Below, piece after piece: positions 8,874 through 17,689 of a DNA stretch of 64,000 bases. The DNA is from Maricaulis sp963975345 (GTDB lineage: Bacteria > Pseudomonadota > Alphaproteobacteria > Caulobacterales > Maricaulaceae), in the NCBI RefSeq assembly GCF_963975345.1, contig NZ_CAXBGE010000011.1:1-64000 (forward strand), in the 5' to 3' direction. Made by a program: the position numbers and the translations under genes. The first letter of the stretch is position 1; each line of letters starts with the position of its first letter. A model generated the notes under the pieces. That model searched no databases. It was given only the letters and a program-made list of their open reading frames with translations, and was not told where the DNA came from.

Positions 8874-9059
8874 ATGGCCAAGAAAACACTCAAAGTACGC
8901 CAGACACGGAGTCCTATCCGTCGTCCGGCAGATCAACGCGCAACTCTGGTCGGCCTCGGTCTCAACAAGATCGGCCGCGAGCGCGTCCTGGAAGATACAC
9001 CGTCCGTCCGTGGCATGATCGCCAAGGTCAGCCATATGGTGGAAATCGTCGAAGAGTAG
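8874..9059 (+). CDS. rpmD: 50S ribosomal protein L30
   Basis: The 61-residue product has the L30 pattern TLKVRQTRSPIRRPADQRATLVGLGL, then GMIAKVSHMVEIVEE at the end. Length is normal for the family. It lies 11 bp after rpsE. Confidence 0.96.
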   Translation: MAKKTLKVRQTRSPIRRPADQRATLVGLGLNKIGRERVLEDTPSVRGMIAKVSHMVEIVEE

Positions 9060-9098
9060 GTCCCTTGCGGGATACCGCTCTTTCGAATGGAGAATGAC

Positions 9099-9572
9099 AT
9101 GCGTCTCAATGAATTGCGCGACAATGACGGCTCGACCAAGAACCGTTTCCGGGTCGGCCGTGGTATCGGTTCCGGCAAGGGCAAGACCGGCGGCCGCGGC
9201 GTCAAAGGCCAGAAGTCACGCTCCGGCGTGGCGATCAAGGGCTTTGAGGGTGGCCAGATGCCACTCCACATGCGTCTGCCAAAGCGCGGCTTCAACAAGC
9301 CAAACCGCAAGGCTTGGGCCGAGATCAATCTCGGTCGGATCCAGAAGGCGATCGACGCCGGGCTGATCAATGCGAAAAAGCTGATTGATGGCAACGCCCT
9401 GATCGCTGCCGGGCTGGTGCGTCGTGAGCTTGATGGCATCCGCCTCCTTGCAAAGGGCGAGTTGAAGACCAAAGTTGAGATCACCGTTGCCGGCGCTTCC
9501 AAGCCAGCCATTGAGGCTGTCGAAAAAGCTGGCGGTAAAGTGAATCTGCCCGCGGCAGCGTCCGCGGAATAA
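9099..9572 (+). CDS. rplO: 50S ribosomal protein L15
   Basis: The product begins MRLNELRDNDGSTKNRFRVG and continues with the Gly-rich GRGIGSGKGKTGGRGVKGQK segment, both diagnostic. From this start it has 157 residues. An in-frame ATG lies at 9087, but GGAG (9091-9094) is placed correctly only for 9099. L15 is a late-assembly 50S protein. Confidence 0.96.
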   Translation: MRLNELRDNDGSTKNRFRVGRGIGSGKGKTGGRGVKGQKSRSGVAIKGFEGGQMPLHMRLPKRGFNKPNRKAWAEINLGRIQKAIDAGLINAKKLIDGNALIAAGLVRRELDGIRLLAKGELKTKVEITVAGASKPAIEAVEKAGGKVNLPAAASAE

Positions 9573-9605
9573 GCGGTCAAGCGCCGGCCGCGAGGGGAAT
9601 AACTT

Positions 9606-10940
9606 ATGGCTTCAGCTGCCGAACAGCTTGCTGCGAACATGAATTTCAGTTCCTTCGCCAAGGCGAAGGAACTGCAGCAGCGCATCCTGTTTACGATCAT
9701 CATTCTGATCGTCTACCGCCTCGGCACATTCGTGCCGATTCCAGGCATCGATCCGGTTCAATATGCCCGCGTGTTCGAACAGAACTCGCAGGGCATTTTG
9801 AGCATGTTCAATGTGCTCGGCGGTGGCGCCGTGGAACGGATGGCGATTTTTGCGCTGAACGTGATGCCCTACATCTCGGCATCGATCATTATGCAGCTGA
9901 TGCAAGCGACCATCCCCAGCCTTGAAAAGCTGAAAAAGGAAGGTGGCGAGGCAGGCCGCAAGCAAATCAACCAGTATTCCCGTTATCTGACAGTCGTTTT
10001 GGCGACCGGGCAGGCCCTGGCGATTGCCATGGGCATGAATGCGGTCAATGCCGACGGCCTGAGCATGGCTCTTAACCCGGGACCTTTCTTTATCGTCTCG
10101 ACGGTCATTACCCTGGTCGGCGGCACCATGCTGCTGCTGTGGCTGGGCGAGCAGATCACGTCGCGCGGCGTCGGCAATGGCGTTTCGCTGATCATCTTCG
10201 CCGGTATTATCGCGGCCGTTCCAGGCATGCTGGGCAGTGCCCTGAGCCTGAGCGCCAGTGGCGGCATGGGCATGGGCACCTTCTTCGGCGGCTTCGCCCT
10301 GATCATCATCGGCCTGCTGCTGATCGTTTTCATCGAGCGCTCGCAGCGCCGGCTTCTGGTCCAGTACCCCAAGCGCCAGCAAGGCAATCGCATGGTCGGT
10401 GGGGATTCGTCCTTTCTGCCGCTGAAGCTCAATACCGCCGGCGTGATTCCGCCGATCTTCGCCTCTTCGCTGCTGCTGCTGCCGGCGACTGCGGCCGGCT
10501 TCCAGTCGCAATCGGGCCCTGAGTGGTTGCAAACCGCTGTCGCCTATCTGGGCGCTGGCACACCACTCTTCCTGTCGCTCTATGCGGCCCTGATCATCTT
10601 CTTCTGCTTCTTTTACACCTCGGTGGTGTTTAATCCGGAAGAGACGGCTGACAATCTGCGTAAATACGGTGGCTTCCTGCCGGGAATCCGGCCAGGTCAG
10701 CGGACAACGGAATATCTCGATTACGTGCTTTCACGGCTGACGCTGATCGGCGCTCTCTATCTCACCCTGATCTGCCTGGTGCCGATGATGATGAGCACGA
10801 ATGCGGGGCTGGGCGGCACGTCCATCCTGATTGTGGTTTCGGTCTCGATGGACACGATTTCCCAGATTCAGTCGCATCTGCTGGCGCACCAGTATGAAGG
10901 CTTGATCAAGAAATCGAAGTTGCGGGGCCGCAAGCGATGA
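9606..10940 (+). CDS. secY: Protein translocase subunit SecY
   Basis: The 444-residue polytopic membrane protein has about ten hydrophobic segments and the SecY signatures GTFVPIPGID (first helix), FALNVMPYISASIIMQL (plug/helix 2 region) and the C-terminal GGTSILIVVSVSMDTISQIQSHLLAHQYEG. SecY forms the SecYEG protein-conducting channel in the inner membrane. It is in its usual position after rplO and is coupled to adk by an ATGA overlap. Confidence 0.98.
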   Translation: MASAAEQLAANMNFSSFAKAKELQQRILFTIIILIVYRLGTFVPIPGIDPVQYARVFEQNSQGILSMFNVLGGGAVERMAIFALNVMPYISASIIMQLMQATIPSLEKLKKEGGEAGRKQINQYSRYLTVVLATGQALAIAMGMNAVNADGLSMALNPGPFFIVSTVITLVGGTMLLLWLGEQITSRGVGNGVSLIIFAGIIAAVPGMLGSALSLSASGGMGMGTFFGGFALIIIGLLLIVFIERSQRRLLVQYPKRQQGNRMVGGDSSFLPLKLNTAGVIPPIFASSLLLLPATAAGFQSQSGPEWLQTAVAYLGAGTPLFLSLYAALIIFFCFFYTSVVFNPEETADNLRKYGGFLPGIRPGQRTTEYLDYVLSRLTLIGALYLTLICLVPMMMSTNAGLGGTSILIVVSVSMDTISQIQSHLLAHQYEGLIKKSKLRGRKR

Positions 10941-11503
10941 ATATTATCCTGTTCGGGCCTCCTGGCTGCGGCAAGGGCACACAGTCCAAGCGGTTGGTCA
11001 CGGAGCGCGGCTGGGTACAGTTGTCGACTGGGGACATGCTGCGCGCCGCCAAGGCTGCCGGTACCGAACTGGGCAAGCGCGTTGCCGCGATCATGGATGC
11101 CGGCGATCTGGTGTCCGATGCGATCGTCATCGAGCTGATTGAGGAAAGACTGCCGGAGGCGGAAGCCGCCGGTGGCGCGATATTTGACGGTTTCCCGCGC
11201 ACCGTCGCGCAGGCAGAGGCGCTCGATGCAGCGCTGGCCCGCCGCGACAGCGCTGTGGATTGCGTGGTTCGCCTTCAGGTGAACGATACCGAACTTGTGG
11301 CTCGCATGGAAAAACGTGCAGCCGAAGAAGGACGTGCAGACGATAATATTGAGGCGTTTAAAGTGCGTCTCAAAAACTACCAGGACCAAACGGCGCAACT
11401 TATTCCGTTTTATGCCGCTCAAGGCAAAATGCGGGAGGTGCCAGGAATGGGCTCTGTGGACGATGTAGCTGCAGGAATAGCTGCTGCTTTGTCCTTGAAC
11501 TGA
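10937..11503 (+). CDS. adk: Adenylate kinase (short type)
   Basis: The 188-residue protein has the P-loop GPPGCGKGTQ (residues 7-16), the STGDMLRAA segment and the DGFPRTVAQA motif. It interconverts ATP plus AMP and 2 ADP in the cytoplasm. The LID region is short and lacks zinc-binding cysteines, as in the short Adk class. Its ATG overlaps the secY stop, so its synthesis is tied to SecY. Confidence 0.97.
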   Translation: MNIILFGPPGCGKGTQSKRLVTERGWVQLSTGDMLRAAKAAGTELGKRVAAIMDAGDLVSDAIVIELIEERLPEAEAAGGAIFDGFPRTVAQAEALDAALARRDSAVDCVVRLQVNDTELVARMEKRAAEEGRADDNIEAFKVRLKNYQDQTAQLIPFYAAQGKMREVPGMGSVDDVAAGIAAALSLN

Positions 11504-11524
11504 AACAACCCTGTTGCAACCCCA

Positions 11525-11554
11525 TTGACGGGGGGGCAACGCTGACTGTAGATA
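11525..11554 (+). promoter_or_regulatory. Possible internal promoter upstream of rpsM
   Basis: The 144-bp gap between adk and rpsM contains TTGACG (11525-11530), an 18-bp spacer starting with a run of G, and TAGATA (11549-11554). This resembles a sigma-70 promoter and would feed the alpha operon (rpsM-rpsK-rpoA-rplQ) apart from the long transcript. This is a sequence match only; no start site is known. Confidence 0.45.
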
Positions 11555-11647
11555 GCGCCCTTCGCGAAACGGGCGAGCTCATGTGGCGACCGCAAGGTTG
11601 TCCATTGGTTCGCTCGCGCACGGCGTTCAGATTTTGGGAGATGGATT

Positions 11648-12016
11648 GTGGCCCGTATTGCCGGCGTCAATATTCCGACGAATAAGCGCGTAGAAATCGC
11701 GCTGCGCTATATCCATGGCATTGGCCCGGCCAAGGCAAGGGAGATCTGCGAGCAGGTCTCACTGACGCCTGATCGCCGCGTCAATCAGCTGACGGATGCA
11801 GAAGTCCTTCAAATCCGCGAAGTGATCGATCGTGATCACCAAGTGGAAGGGGATCTGCGCCGTGAGGTTGCCGTGAATATCAAGCGCCTCATGGACCTGG
11901 GCAACTACCGTGGCTTGCGCCACCGTCGTGGCCTTCCGGTTCGTGGTCAACGCACTCACACCAATGCGCGTACGCGCAAGGGTCCCGCCAAGCCTATTGC
12001 TGGCAAGAAGAAGTAG
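11648..12016 (+). CDS. rpsM: 30S ribosomal protein S13
   Basis: The 122-residue protein reads ARIAGVNIPTNKRVEIALRY after a GTG start and ends with the RGLPVRGQRTHTNARTRKG motif of the S13 tail, which contacts P-site tRNA. GGGAGATG immediately upstream supports the GTG start. It opens the alpha-operon part of the cluster. Confidence 0.97.
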   Translation: MARIAGVNIPTNKRVEIALRYIHGIGPAKAREICEQVSLTPDRRVNQLTDAEVLQIREVIDRDHQVEGDLRREVAVNIKRLMDLGNYRGLRHRRGLPVRGQRTHTNARTRKGPAKPIAGKKK

Positions 12017-12025
12017 GGCCTGATC

Positions 12026-12415
12026 ATGGCTAAGGAACAAGGCCGCGTTAAGCGGCGCGAACGCAAAAACATCACATCGGGCGTTGCCCATGTGAGCGCG
12101 AGCTTCAACAACACCATGGTGACCATCACCGATGCGCAGGGCAATGCTATTGCTTGGTCATCGGCTGGTCACATGGGCTTCAAAGGGTCGCGTAAATCGA
12201 CACCCTATGCAGCCCAGATGGCGGCTGAAGATGCTGGCAAGAAGGCCATGGAACACGGCATGAAGACCATCGAGGTGAAAGTCTCGGGTCCAGGGTCGGG
12301 TCGTGAGTCGGCATTGCGTGCCTTGCAGTCGGTGGGTTTCACCATCACGACCATCCAGGACGTCACGCCGATTCCACACAATGGCTGCCGTCCGCCGAAA
12401 CGCCGCCGCGTCTGA
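12026..12415 (+). CDS. rpsK: 30S ribosomal protein S11
   Basis: The 129-residue product contains HVSASFNNTMVTITDAQGN, WSSAGHMGFKGSRKSTPYAAQ and the C-terminal DVTPIPHNGCRPPKRRRV, all S11 signatures. S11 helps form the mRNA exit path. It is 9 bp after rpsM. Confidence 0.98.
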   Translation: MAKEQGRVKRRERKNITSGVAHVSASFNNTMVTITDAQGNAIAWSSAGHMGFKGSRKSTPYAAQMAAEDAGKKAMEHGMKTIEVKVSGPGSGRESALRALQSVGFTITTIQDVTPIPHNGCRPPKRRRV

Positions 12416-12490
12416 TACGCGTTTGTGCAATTCGGATATTGAACGTGCCGTCGGGATCTCCCGCGCGGCTGATGAAGGGGCAGTAAGAAC

Positions 12491-13510
12491 GTGATCGAAA
12501 AAAACTGGCAAGAACTCATCCGCCCGATGAAGCCGGAAATCGAACCGGGTCATAACCCGGCTCGTCATGCCAAGATCATTGCGGAGCCGCTCGAGCGCGG
12601 CTTCGGCATGACGCTGGGCAATTCGCTGCGTCGTGTGCTGCTGTCTTCGCTTCAGGGCGCAGCGGTCACCAATGTGCATATCGATGGTGTGGTGCACGAG
12701 TTTTCGTCGATCGACGGTGTTCGTGAAGACGTCACCGATATCGTGCTGAACATCAAGCAAATCGCCTTGAACATGCATGGCGAAGGCCCCAAGCGCGTCG
12801 TATTGCGCAAGTCCGGCCCAGGCGTGGTGACAGCTGGCGATATTGAAGAGACGGCTGACATCGAGATCGTCAACAAGGACCTCGTCCTGTGTACGCTCGA
12901 CGTTGGCGCTGAAATCCGCATGGAATTCACCGTCAATACCGGCAAGGGCTATGTCCCGTCTGATCGCAATCGTCCGGAAGATGCGCCGATTGGCCTGATC
13001 GGCGTCGATTCGCTGTTCAGCCCGGTCAAGCGTGTGTCCTACCGCGTCGAAAATACGCGCGAAGGCCAGGTGCTCGACTATGACAAGCTGATCCTTGAAG
13101 TCGAAACCGACGGCACCGTGTCGCCGGAAGATGCTGTCGCTTATTCGGCGCGCATCCTGCAGGACCAATTCCAGATCTTCATCAACTTTGAAGAAGCTGT
13201 CGAAGCGCGTCCGGCTGAAGATGACAAGCCAGAGCTCGACTTCAACCCGGCGCTGCTGCGCAAGGTTGATGAGCTTGAACTGTCGGTGCGTTCGGCGAAC
13301 TGCCTGAAGAACGACAACATCGTCTACATCGGCGATTTGATCCAGAAATCGGAAGCGGAAATGCTCCGCACTCCGAATTTCGGACGCAAATCACTCAATG
13401 AGATCAAAGAAGTTCTCGCCCAGATGGGTCTGCATCTTGGCATGGAAGCGCCGAACTGGCCGCCGGAGAACATCGAAGATCTCGCCAAACGTTTCGAGGA
13501 CCACGTTTAG
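12491..13510 (+). CDS. rpoA: DNA-directed RNA polymerase alpha subunit
   Basis: The 339-residue product, from a GTG start, has the assembly domain (about residues 1-230, with ERGFGMTLGNSLRRVLLSSL) and the C-terminal helix-hairpin-helix domain (about 250-325, NCLKNDNIVYIGDLIQKSE and FGRKSLNEIKEVL) that binds UP elements and activators. The alpha dimer starts RNA polymerase assembly. It follows rpsK by 75 bp. Confidence 0.98.
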   Translation: MIEKNWQELIRPMKPEIEPGHNPARHAKIIAEPLERGFGMTLGNSLRRVLLSSLQGAAVTNVHIDGVVHEFSSIDGVREDVTDIVLNIKQIALNMHGEGPKRVVLRKSGPGVVTAGDIEETADIEIVNKDLVLCTLDVGAEIRMEFTVNTGKGYVPSDRNRPEDAPIGLIGVDSLFSPVKRVSYRVENTREGQVLDYDKLILEVETDGTVSPEDAVAYSARILQDQFQIFINFEEAVEARPAEDDKPELDFNPALLRKVDELELSVRSANCLKNDNIVYIGDLIQKSEAEMLRTPNFGRKSLNEIKEVLAQMGLHLGMEAPNWPPENIEDLAKRFEDHV

Positions 13511-13554
13511 GAGGCAGCCGAGAGGCTCCCGACTGGACCTGAGGAGATCAAGCC

Positions 13555-13977
13555 ATGCGTCACGGCATCGCACATCGCAAGCTCAACCGCACGCACTCGC
13601 ATCGCAAAGCCTTGTTCGCCAATATGGCGGCATCGTTGATCGAGCACGAGCAAATCATCACGACCCTTCCCAAGGCGAAGGAGCTGGCTCCGTTCATGGA
13701 CAAGCTCATCTCCCTGGCCAAGCGTGGCGATATCCATGGCCGCCGTCAGGCGATGTCCAAGGTTCGCAACGAGGAACAGGTCAAGAAGCTGTTTGACACT
13801 CTCGGCGGCCGCTACACCGAGCGCAATGGTGGTTACACCCGCGTGCTCAAGGCCGGTTACCGTCATGGCGATAATGCGCCAATGGCTGTTATCGAGCTGG
13901 TCGATCGCGATACCGCTGCGAAGGGTGCTGTCGACCGCGCCCGTGCTGCAGTGTCCGGCGACATGACTGACGAGTAA
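13555..13977 (+). CDS. rplQ: 50S ribosomal protein L17
   Basis: The 140-residue protein starts MRHGIAHRKLNRTHSHRKAL and contains GGRYTERNGGYTRVLKAGYR, both typical of L17. A GAGGAG lies about 10 nt before the ATG. It is the last gene of the ribosomal block and is followed after 26 bp by a strong hairpin. Confidence 0.97.
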   Translation: MRHGIAHRKLNRTHSHRKALFANMAASLIEHEQIITTLPKAKELAPFMDKLISLAKRGDIHGRRQAMSKVRNEEQVKKLFDTLGGRYTERNGGYTRVLKAGYRHGDNAPMAVIELVDRDTAAKGAVDRARAAVSGDMTDE

Positions 13978-14003
13978 GAATCCGGTCATCAAACGATCAG
14001 ATC

Positions 14004-14034
14004 AAGGCGGTTAGCTCAGGCTGGCCGCCTTTTT
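14004..14034 (+). terminator. Intrinsic terminator of the ribosomal operon
   Basis: AAGGCGGTTAGC (14004-14015) pairs with GCTGGCCGCCTT (14020-14031), counting two G-T pairs, around a TCAG loop and runs into T residues. This 12-bp hairpin with a T tract is the clearest factor-independent terminator in the region and marks the end of the super-operon. Confidence 0.88.
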
Positions 14035-14055
14035 CATGCCGGAAATCAGGGTTAT

Positions 14056-15465
14056 ATGAGCACCATGATCAAACATCTGCTTCTCGCCACCCTCCTGTTC
14101 GCCGCGCCCGTTGCCGCGCAGGAAACCGACCTCACTGCGAACCAGGACCGTATCGTCCCGGACAGCCGCGTCGAGATGCAACTCTCCTTCGCGCCGATCG
14201 TGCGCGATGTCGCGCCGGCCGTGGTGAATGTCTATTCCCGGCGCGTCGTCAACAATCAGAACCCTTTCGCCAATGATCCGGTCTTCTCGCGCCTGTTCCG
14301 TTCGCAGCCGCAGGAGCAAAACTCGCTCGGCTCCGGCGTGATCGTCGATCATTCCGGTGTCATCGTCACCAATAACCATGTCGTTGCTGGCGCCACTGAG
14401 TTGAGGGTTGTGCTCGCCGACCGGCGTGAGTTTGAAGCGACCGTCCTTTTGACCGATGAGGCAACCGATCTCGCCGTGTTGAAGATCGAAACCGATGAGC
14501 CCTTGGCGACCTTGCCGTTCAACATGACGGATGATCCGGAGGTCGGCGATCTCGTGCTGGCGATCGGCAATCCCTTCGGCGTCGGCCAGACCGTCACCAG
14601 CGGCATTGTTTCGGCTCTGGCGCGCACCGATGTCGGCCAGACCGATTTCGCCTCCTTCATTCAGACCGATGCGGCGATCAATCCGGGCAATTCCGGCGGT
14701 GCGCTGGTTGATATGCGCGGCCAGTTGATCGGTATCAATTCGATGATTTTTTCGCGCTCCGGCGGATCGAACGGGATCGGCTTCGCCATTCCTGTCGAAC
14801 TGGTACGGCGCGTGGTCGATACCGCCCTGAGCGAAGGCGAGTTGATCCGGCCCTGGCTGGGCGCACGCCTGCAACCGGTGACCAGCGATATTGCGTCCAC
14901 CTTCAATATGGACCGGCCGCGCGGTGCACTGATCAGCGAGATTTATCCTCACGCGGCGGCCGATACGGGTGGGTTGCAGCAGGGTGATGTTGTGCTGGCG
15001 GTCGATGGCCATGAGATCAGCAATGATGCCGGCGCCCGTTTCCGGCTGGCGATCCGCGCCGCCGGCGACGATGCCCGCTTTACAGTCCTGCGTTCGGGCC
15101 GGCAGATCGAGCTCAATGTCCCGGTGATTGCCGCGCCCGGCGCGACGACGCCCGAGCCGCTGCCGGTTGAGGGGCGCAATCCCTTGTCTGGTGTCAGCTT
15201 GGTACAGCTCTCGCCGGCCTTCAACGAGACGGTCGGGCTCGATCCCTTCCTCGACGGCGTTGTGGTGATGAATGTACAGCGACGTTCTATCGCGGCGCGC
15301 TATGGCTTCCGTCCGGGCGACCGGCTGGTCTCCTTGCAGGGCACCGCGATCAACACGCTCGATGATGCCGCGCACATTGCGGAGCGCTTTGATGGCGAAC
15401 GCGACTGGCCGATTGTGCTGGACCGTCGTGGGCAACGCTATGAGCCCACTCTGCGGCTCTACTAG
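14056..15465 (+). CDS. DegP/HtrA-type periplasmic serine protease
   Basis: The 469-residue protein has a signal peptide (LLLATLLFAAPVAAQ, about residues 8-22), a trypsin-like domain with the triad His108 (TNNHV), Asp138 (ATDLAV) and Ser213 (GNSGGA), and two PDZ domains (about 270-350 and 380-465). Such proteases remove or refold damaged envelope proteins. Two PDZ domains suit the DegP/DegQ/MucD group; DegS has one. It starts 22 bp after the ribosomal terminator, so it probably has its own promoter. Its stop overlaps the convergent VOC gene by 3 nt. Confidence 0.92.
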   Translation: MSTMIKHLLLATLLFAAPVAAQETDLTANQDRIVPDSRVEMQLSFAPIVRDVAPAVVNVYSRRVVNNQNPFANDPVFSRLFRSQPQEQNSLGSGVIVDHSGVIVTNNHVVAGATELRVVLADRREFEATVLLTDEATDLAVLKIETDEPLATLPFNMTDDPEVGDLVLAIGNPFGVGQTVTSGIVSALARTDVGQTDFASFIQTDAAINPGNSGGALVDMRGQLIGINSMIFSRSGGSNGIGFAIPVELVRRVVDTALSEGELIRPWLGARLQPVTSDIASTFNMDRPRGALISEIYPHAAADTGGLQQGDVVLAVDGHEISNDAGARFRLAIRAAGDDARFTVLRSGRQIELNVPVIAAPGATTPEPLPVEGRNPLSGVSLVQLSPAFNETVGLDPFLDGVVVMNVQRRSIAARYGFRPGDRLVSLQGTAINTLDDAAHIAERFDGERDWPIVLDRRGQRYEPTLRLY

Positions 15466-15878
15466 CCCGCGTCAGGCGTTTTAAGCGTCACCAGGCTCCA
15501 CACATGGCCGAACGGGTCACGCAGCTTGCCGTGGCGGCCGTAGAATTCGTCGGTGCAGGGGCGCAGCACAGCGGCGCCTGCGGCAATCGCCCGGTCGAAC
15601 CAGAGATCGGCATTCTCGACATACAGCATGATGGTGATGGTGGTGCGTCCGCCGAGCGTATCGGGCGCGACCGTGCCAACCTCGCCTTCGTACTCGGGAT
15701 ATTCATCGGCGAGGTTCAGAATTCCGCCATTAATCCGCAGCGTCGCATGGCCAATCTTGCCCTCATACTCATAGCGCTCAACCTCTTCGGCTTCGAAGGC
15801 GTGCTGGTAAAAGGCAATCGCTTCAGCGCCGCGGCGGACATTGATATAGGGCGCAATGGCGGTTTTGGTTGGGCTCAT
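15462..15878 (-). CDS. VOC-superfamily (PhnB-like, glyoxalase/bleomycin-resistance fold) protein
   Basis: The 138-residue product has the PhnB-like layout: IAPYINVRRGAEAIAFYQHAF at the start, ILNLADEYPEY in the middle and KLRDPFGHVWSL at the end. The family contains metal-dependent dioxygenases, glyoxalases and binding proteins; no substrate can be named. I start at MSPTKTAIAPY because the reading frame upstream is antisense to rarA. It is divergent from rarA with a 48-bp gap and converges on the protease gene. Confidence 0.82.
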   Translation of the reverse strand: MSPTKTAIAPYINVRRGAEAIAFYQHAFEAEEVERYEYEGKIGHATLRINGGILNLADEYPEYEGEVGTVAPDTLGGRTTITIMLYVENADLWFDRAIAAGAAVLRPCTDEFYGRHGKLRDPFGHVWSLVTLKTPDAG

Positions 15879-15926
15879 ACCGTGTCTTCCTCTTGCAACC
15901 CGGTTGGGTGGCTCTAGCCTAGCGTA

Positions 15927-17243
15927 ATGTCGAGTCTGTTTGAAGCTGCCGGTCTTGAGACCGAAGCGCCGCGTCCACTGGCGGACCGCTTGCGGCCGCG
16001 CGTGCTCGACGAGGTCGTTGGCCAGGATCATCTGCTCAAGGGCGATGGACCGATTGCCCGGATGCGCGCCCAGGGACGACTCGCCTCGCTGATCCTTTGG
16101 GGTCCGCCCGGCGTTGGCAAGACAACGATTGCGCGCCTGCTGGCTGAGGATAGCGGGCTGGAGTTCGAACCGCTCTCGGCGGTCTTCTCCGGGGTTGCCG
16201 ATCTGAAGAAAGTCTTCGAACGCGCCCGTGCGCGCCGCGCCGCCGGTCGCGGCACACTCCTCTTCGTCGACGAGATCCATCGTTTCAATCGCGCCCAGCA
16301 GGATGGCTTCCTGCCGGTGGTGGAGGAGGGCGTCGTCACCCTCGTCGGGGCAACGACCGAGAATCCGTCCTTCGAGCTCAATGCGGCCCTGCTGTCGCGC
16401 TGCCAGGTGCTGGTGCTCAAACGGCTCGACGACGCGGCCCTCGATGATCTGATCGCTCGCGCCGAGGACGAGATGGGCACCAAACTGCCCCTCGATGCGG
16501 ATGCGCGCCATGCCCTCGCGGCGATGGCCGATGGCGATGGGCGCTATCTGCTCAATCTGGCCGAGGAAGTCTTCACCTTCCAGCGCGACACGCCGATTGA
16601 CCGGATTGAGCTCGGCCGTCTGCTCAACAAGCGCGCGCCGGTCTATGACAAATCGCGCGACGAGCATTTCAATCTGATCTCGGCCCTGCACAAATCCGTG
16701 CGTGGCTCTGATCCCGATGCGGCGCTGTATTGGCTGGCGCGCATGATCGAGGGCGGCGAAGACCCGCTCTATCTCGCACGCCGGATCGTGCGCATGGCGA
16801 TTGAGGATATCGGCTTGGCCGACAGCGCCGCCATTCACTCTGCGCTCGCCGCCAAGGACACCTATCAATTCCTCGGCAGTCCTGAGGGCGATCTCGCTCT
16901 GGCCCAGGCCGTGGTGCATCTGGCCTGCTCGCCGAAGTCGAACGCGGTCTACACGGCCTGGAAGCGGGCCCAAAAATCAGCCAAGGAGACCGGCTCGCTG
17001 ATGCCGCCCGCCCATATCCTCAATGCACCGACATCGATGATGAAGGATCAGGGCTATGGTGCCGGCTATCAATACGATCATGATGTTGAAGGTGGCGTGT
17101 CGGGCCAGGATTATTTCCCCGAGGGGATGCGCGAGCGCCCGGTCTTCTATGAGCCCAAGGATGCTGGCCGCGAGGCGGCCATTGCGGAACGCCTGCAGCG
17201 CTGGCGTACCCTGCGTCGTGGCAAGAGCCCGGCCAAGCCGTAA
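15927..17243 (+). CDS. rarA: Replication-associated recombination protein A (AAA+ ATPase)
   Basis: The 438-residue protein has Walker A GPPGVGKT (residues 59-66), Walker B LLFVDEIHRF (110-119) and the sensor segment GATTENPSFELN. The C-terminal half has the tetramerisation domain with PSFDYDH-like text seen here as GAGYQYDHDVEGG. RarA/MgsA acts at stalled forks and interacts with SSB. Length is normal. It stands alone, divergent from the VOC gene. Confidence 0.95.
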   Translation: MSSLFEAAGLETEAPRPLADRLRPRVLDEVVGQDHLLKGDGPIARMRAQGRLASLILWGPPGVGKTTIARLLAEDSGLEFEPLSAVFSGVADLKKVFERARARRAAGRGTLLFVDEIHRFNRAQQDGFLPVVEEGVVTLVGATTENPSFELNAALLSRCQVLVLKRLDDAALDDLIARAEDEMGTKLPLDADARHALAAMADGDGRYLLNLAEEVFTFQRDTPIDRIELGRLLNKRAPVYDKSRDEHFNLISALHKSVRGSDPDAALYWLARMIEGGEDPLYLARRIVRMAIEDIGLADSAAIHSALAAKDTYQFLGSPEGDLALAQAVVHLACSPKSNAVYTAWKRAQKSAKETGSLMPPAHILNAPTSMMKDQGYGAGYQYDHDVEGGVSGQDYFPEGMRERPVFYEPKDAGREAAIAERLQRWRTLRRGKSPAKP

Positions 17244-17314
17244 CGATTGTATCTTGTCAATTTACCTCCGCCGGGATTAGCGTCTGCGAATTCGATTCCG
17301 GGGAGGGAATGAGA

Positions 17315-17689
17315 ATGAAACTCTATAAAACACATCTGGTATTGGGACTTGTATGGCTGCTGGTCGGCATGACGCTGGGCCAGATCATGGGCCAGAGCGG
17401 TGATCACAGTCAGATGCCGACGCATGCCCACATCATGCTGCTGGGCGGCGTCCTGTCGTTGGCCTGGGGGCTGATCTATCGCGGTCTCGATATCGCTGGC
17501 GGCCTGCTGGGCTGGGTCCAGCTCCTGCTGCACAATCTCGGTGCGGTGACCATGTTGGTGATCATCTACATGCTGTTCGACGGAAATCCTGCGGCCGAGC
17601 CGCTTGAGCCGGTGATCGGCATGGGCGGCGGCGCCGTCATGCTTTCGGTTCTGTTGATGCTGTACCAGGTCATCAGGGCGAAGGACTAA
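17315..17689 (+). CDS. Small four-helix membrane protein with membrane histidines, unknown function
   Basis: The 124-residue product has four hydrophobic stretches (about 8-27, 38-58, 64-88, 99-120). A THAH motif (His37, His39) lies at the start of helix 2 and His73 lies in helix 3, a pattern that could bind haem or metal, but that is inference. I choose ATG 17315 because GGAGG (17302-17306) is 8 nt away; the ATG at 17309 is only 2 nt from it. It overlaps the convergent downstream gene by 17 nt. Confidence 0.75.
   Translation: MKLYKTHLVLGLVWLLVGMTLGQIMGQSGDHSQMPTHAHIMLLGGVLSLAWGLIYRGLDIAGGLLGWVQLLLHNLGAVTMLVIIYMLFDGNPAAEPLEPVIGMGGGAVMLSVLLMLYQVIRAKD

Noticed and set aside
14011..15435. 474-codon minus-strand ORF antisense to the DegP-like protease
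   Set aside because: The plus strand has a complete protease with signal peptide, triad and PDZ domains; the antisense frame is a GC-rich mirror without domains.
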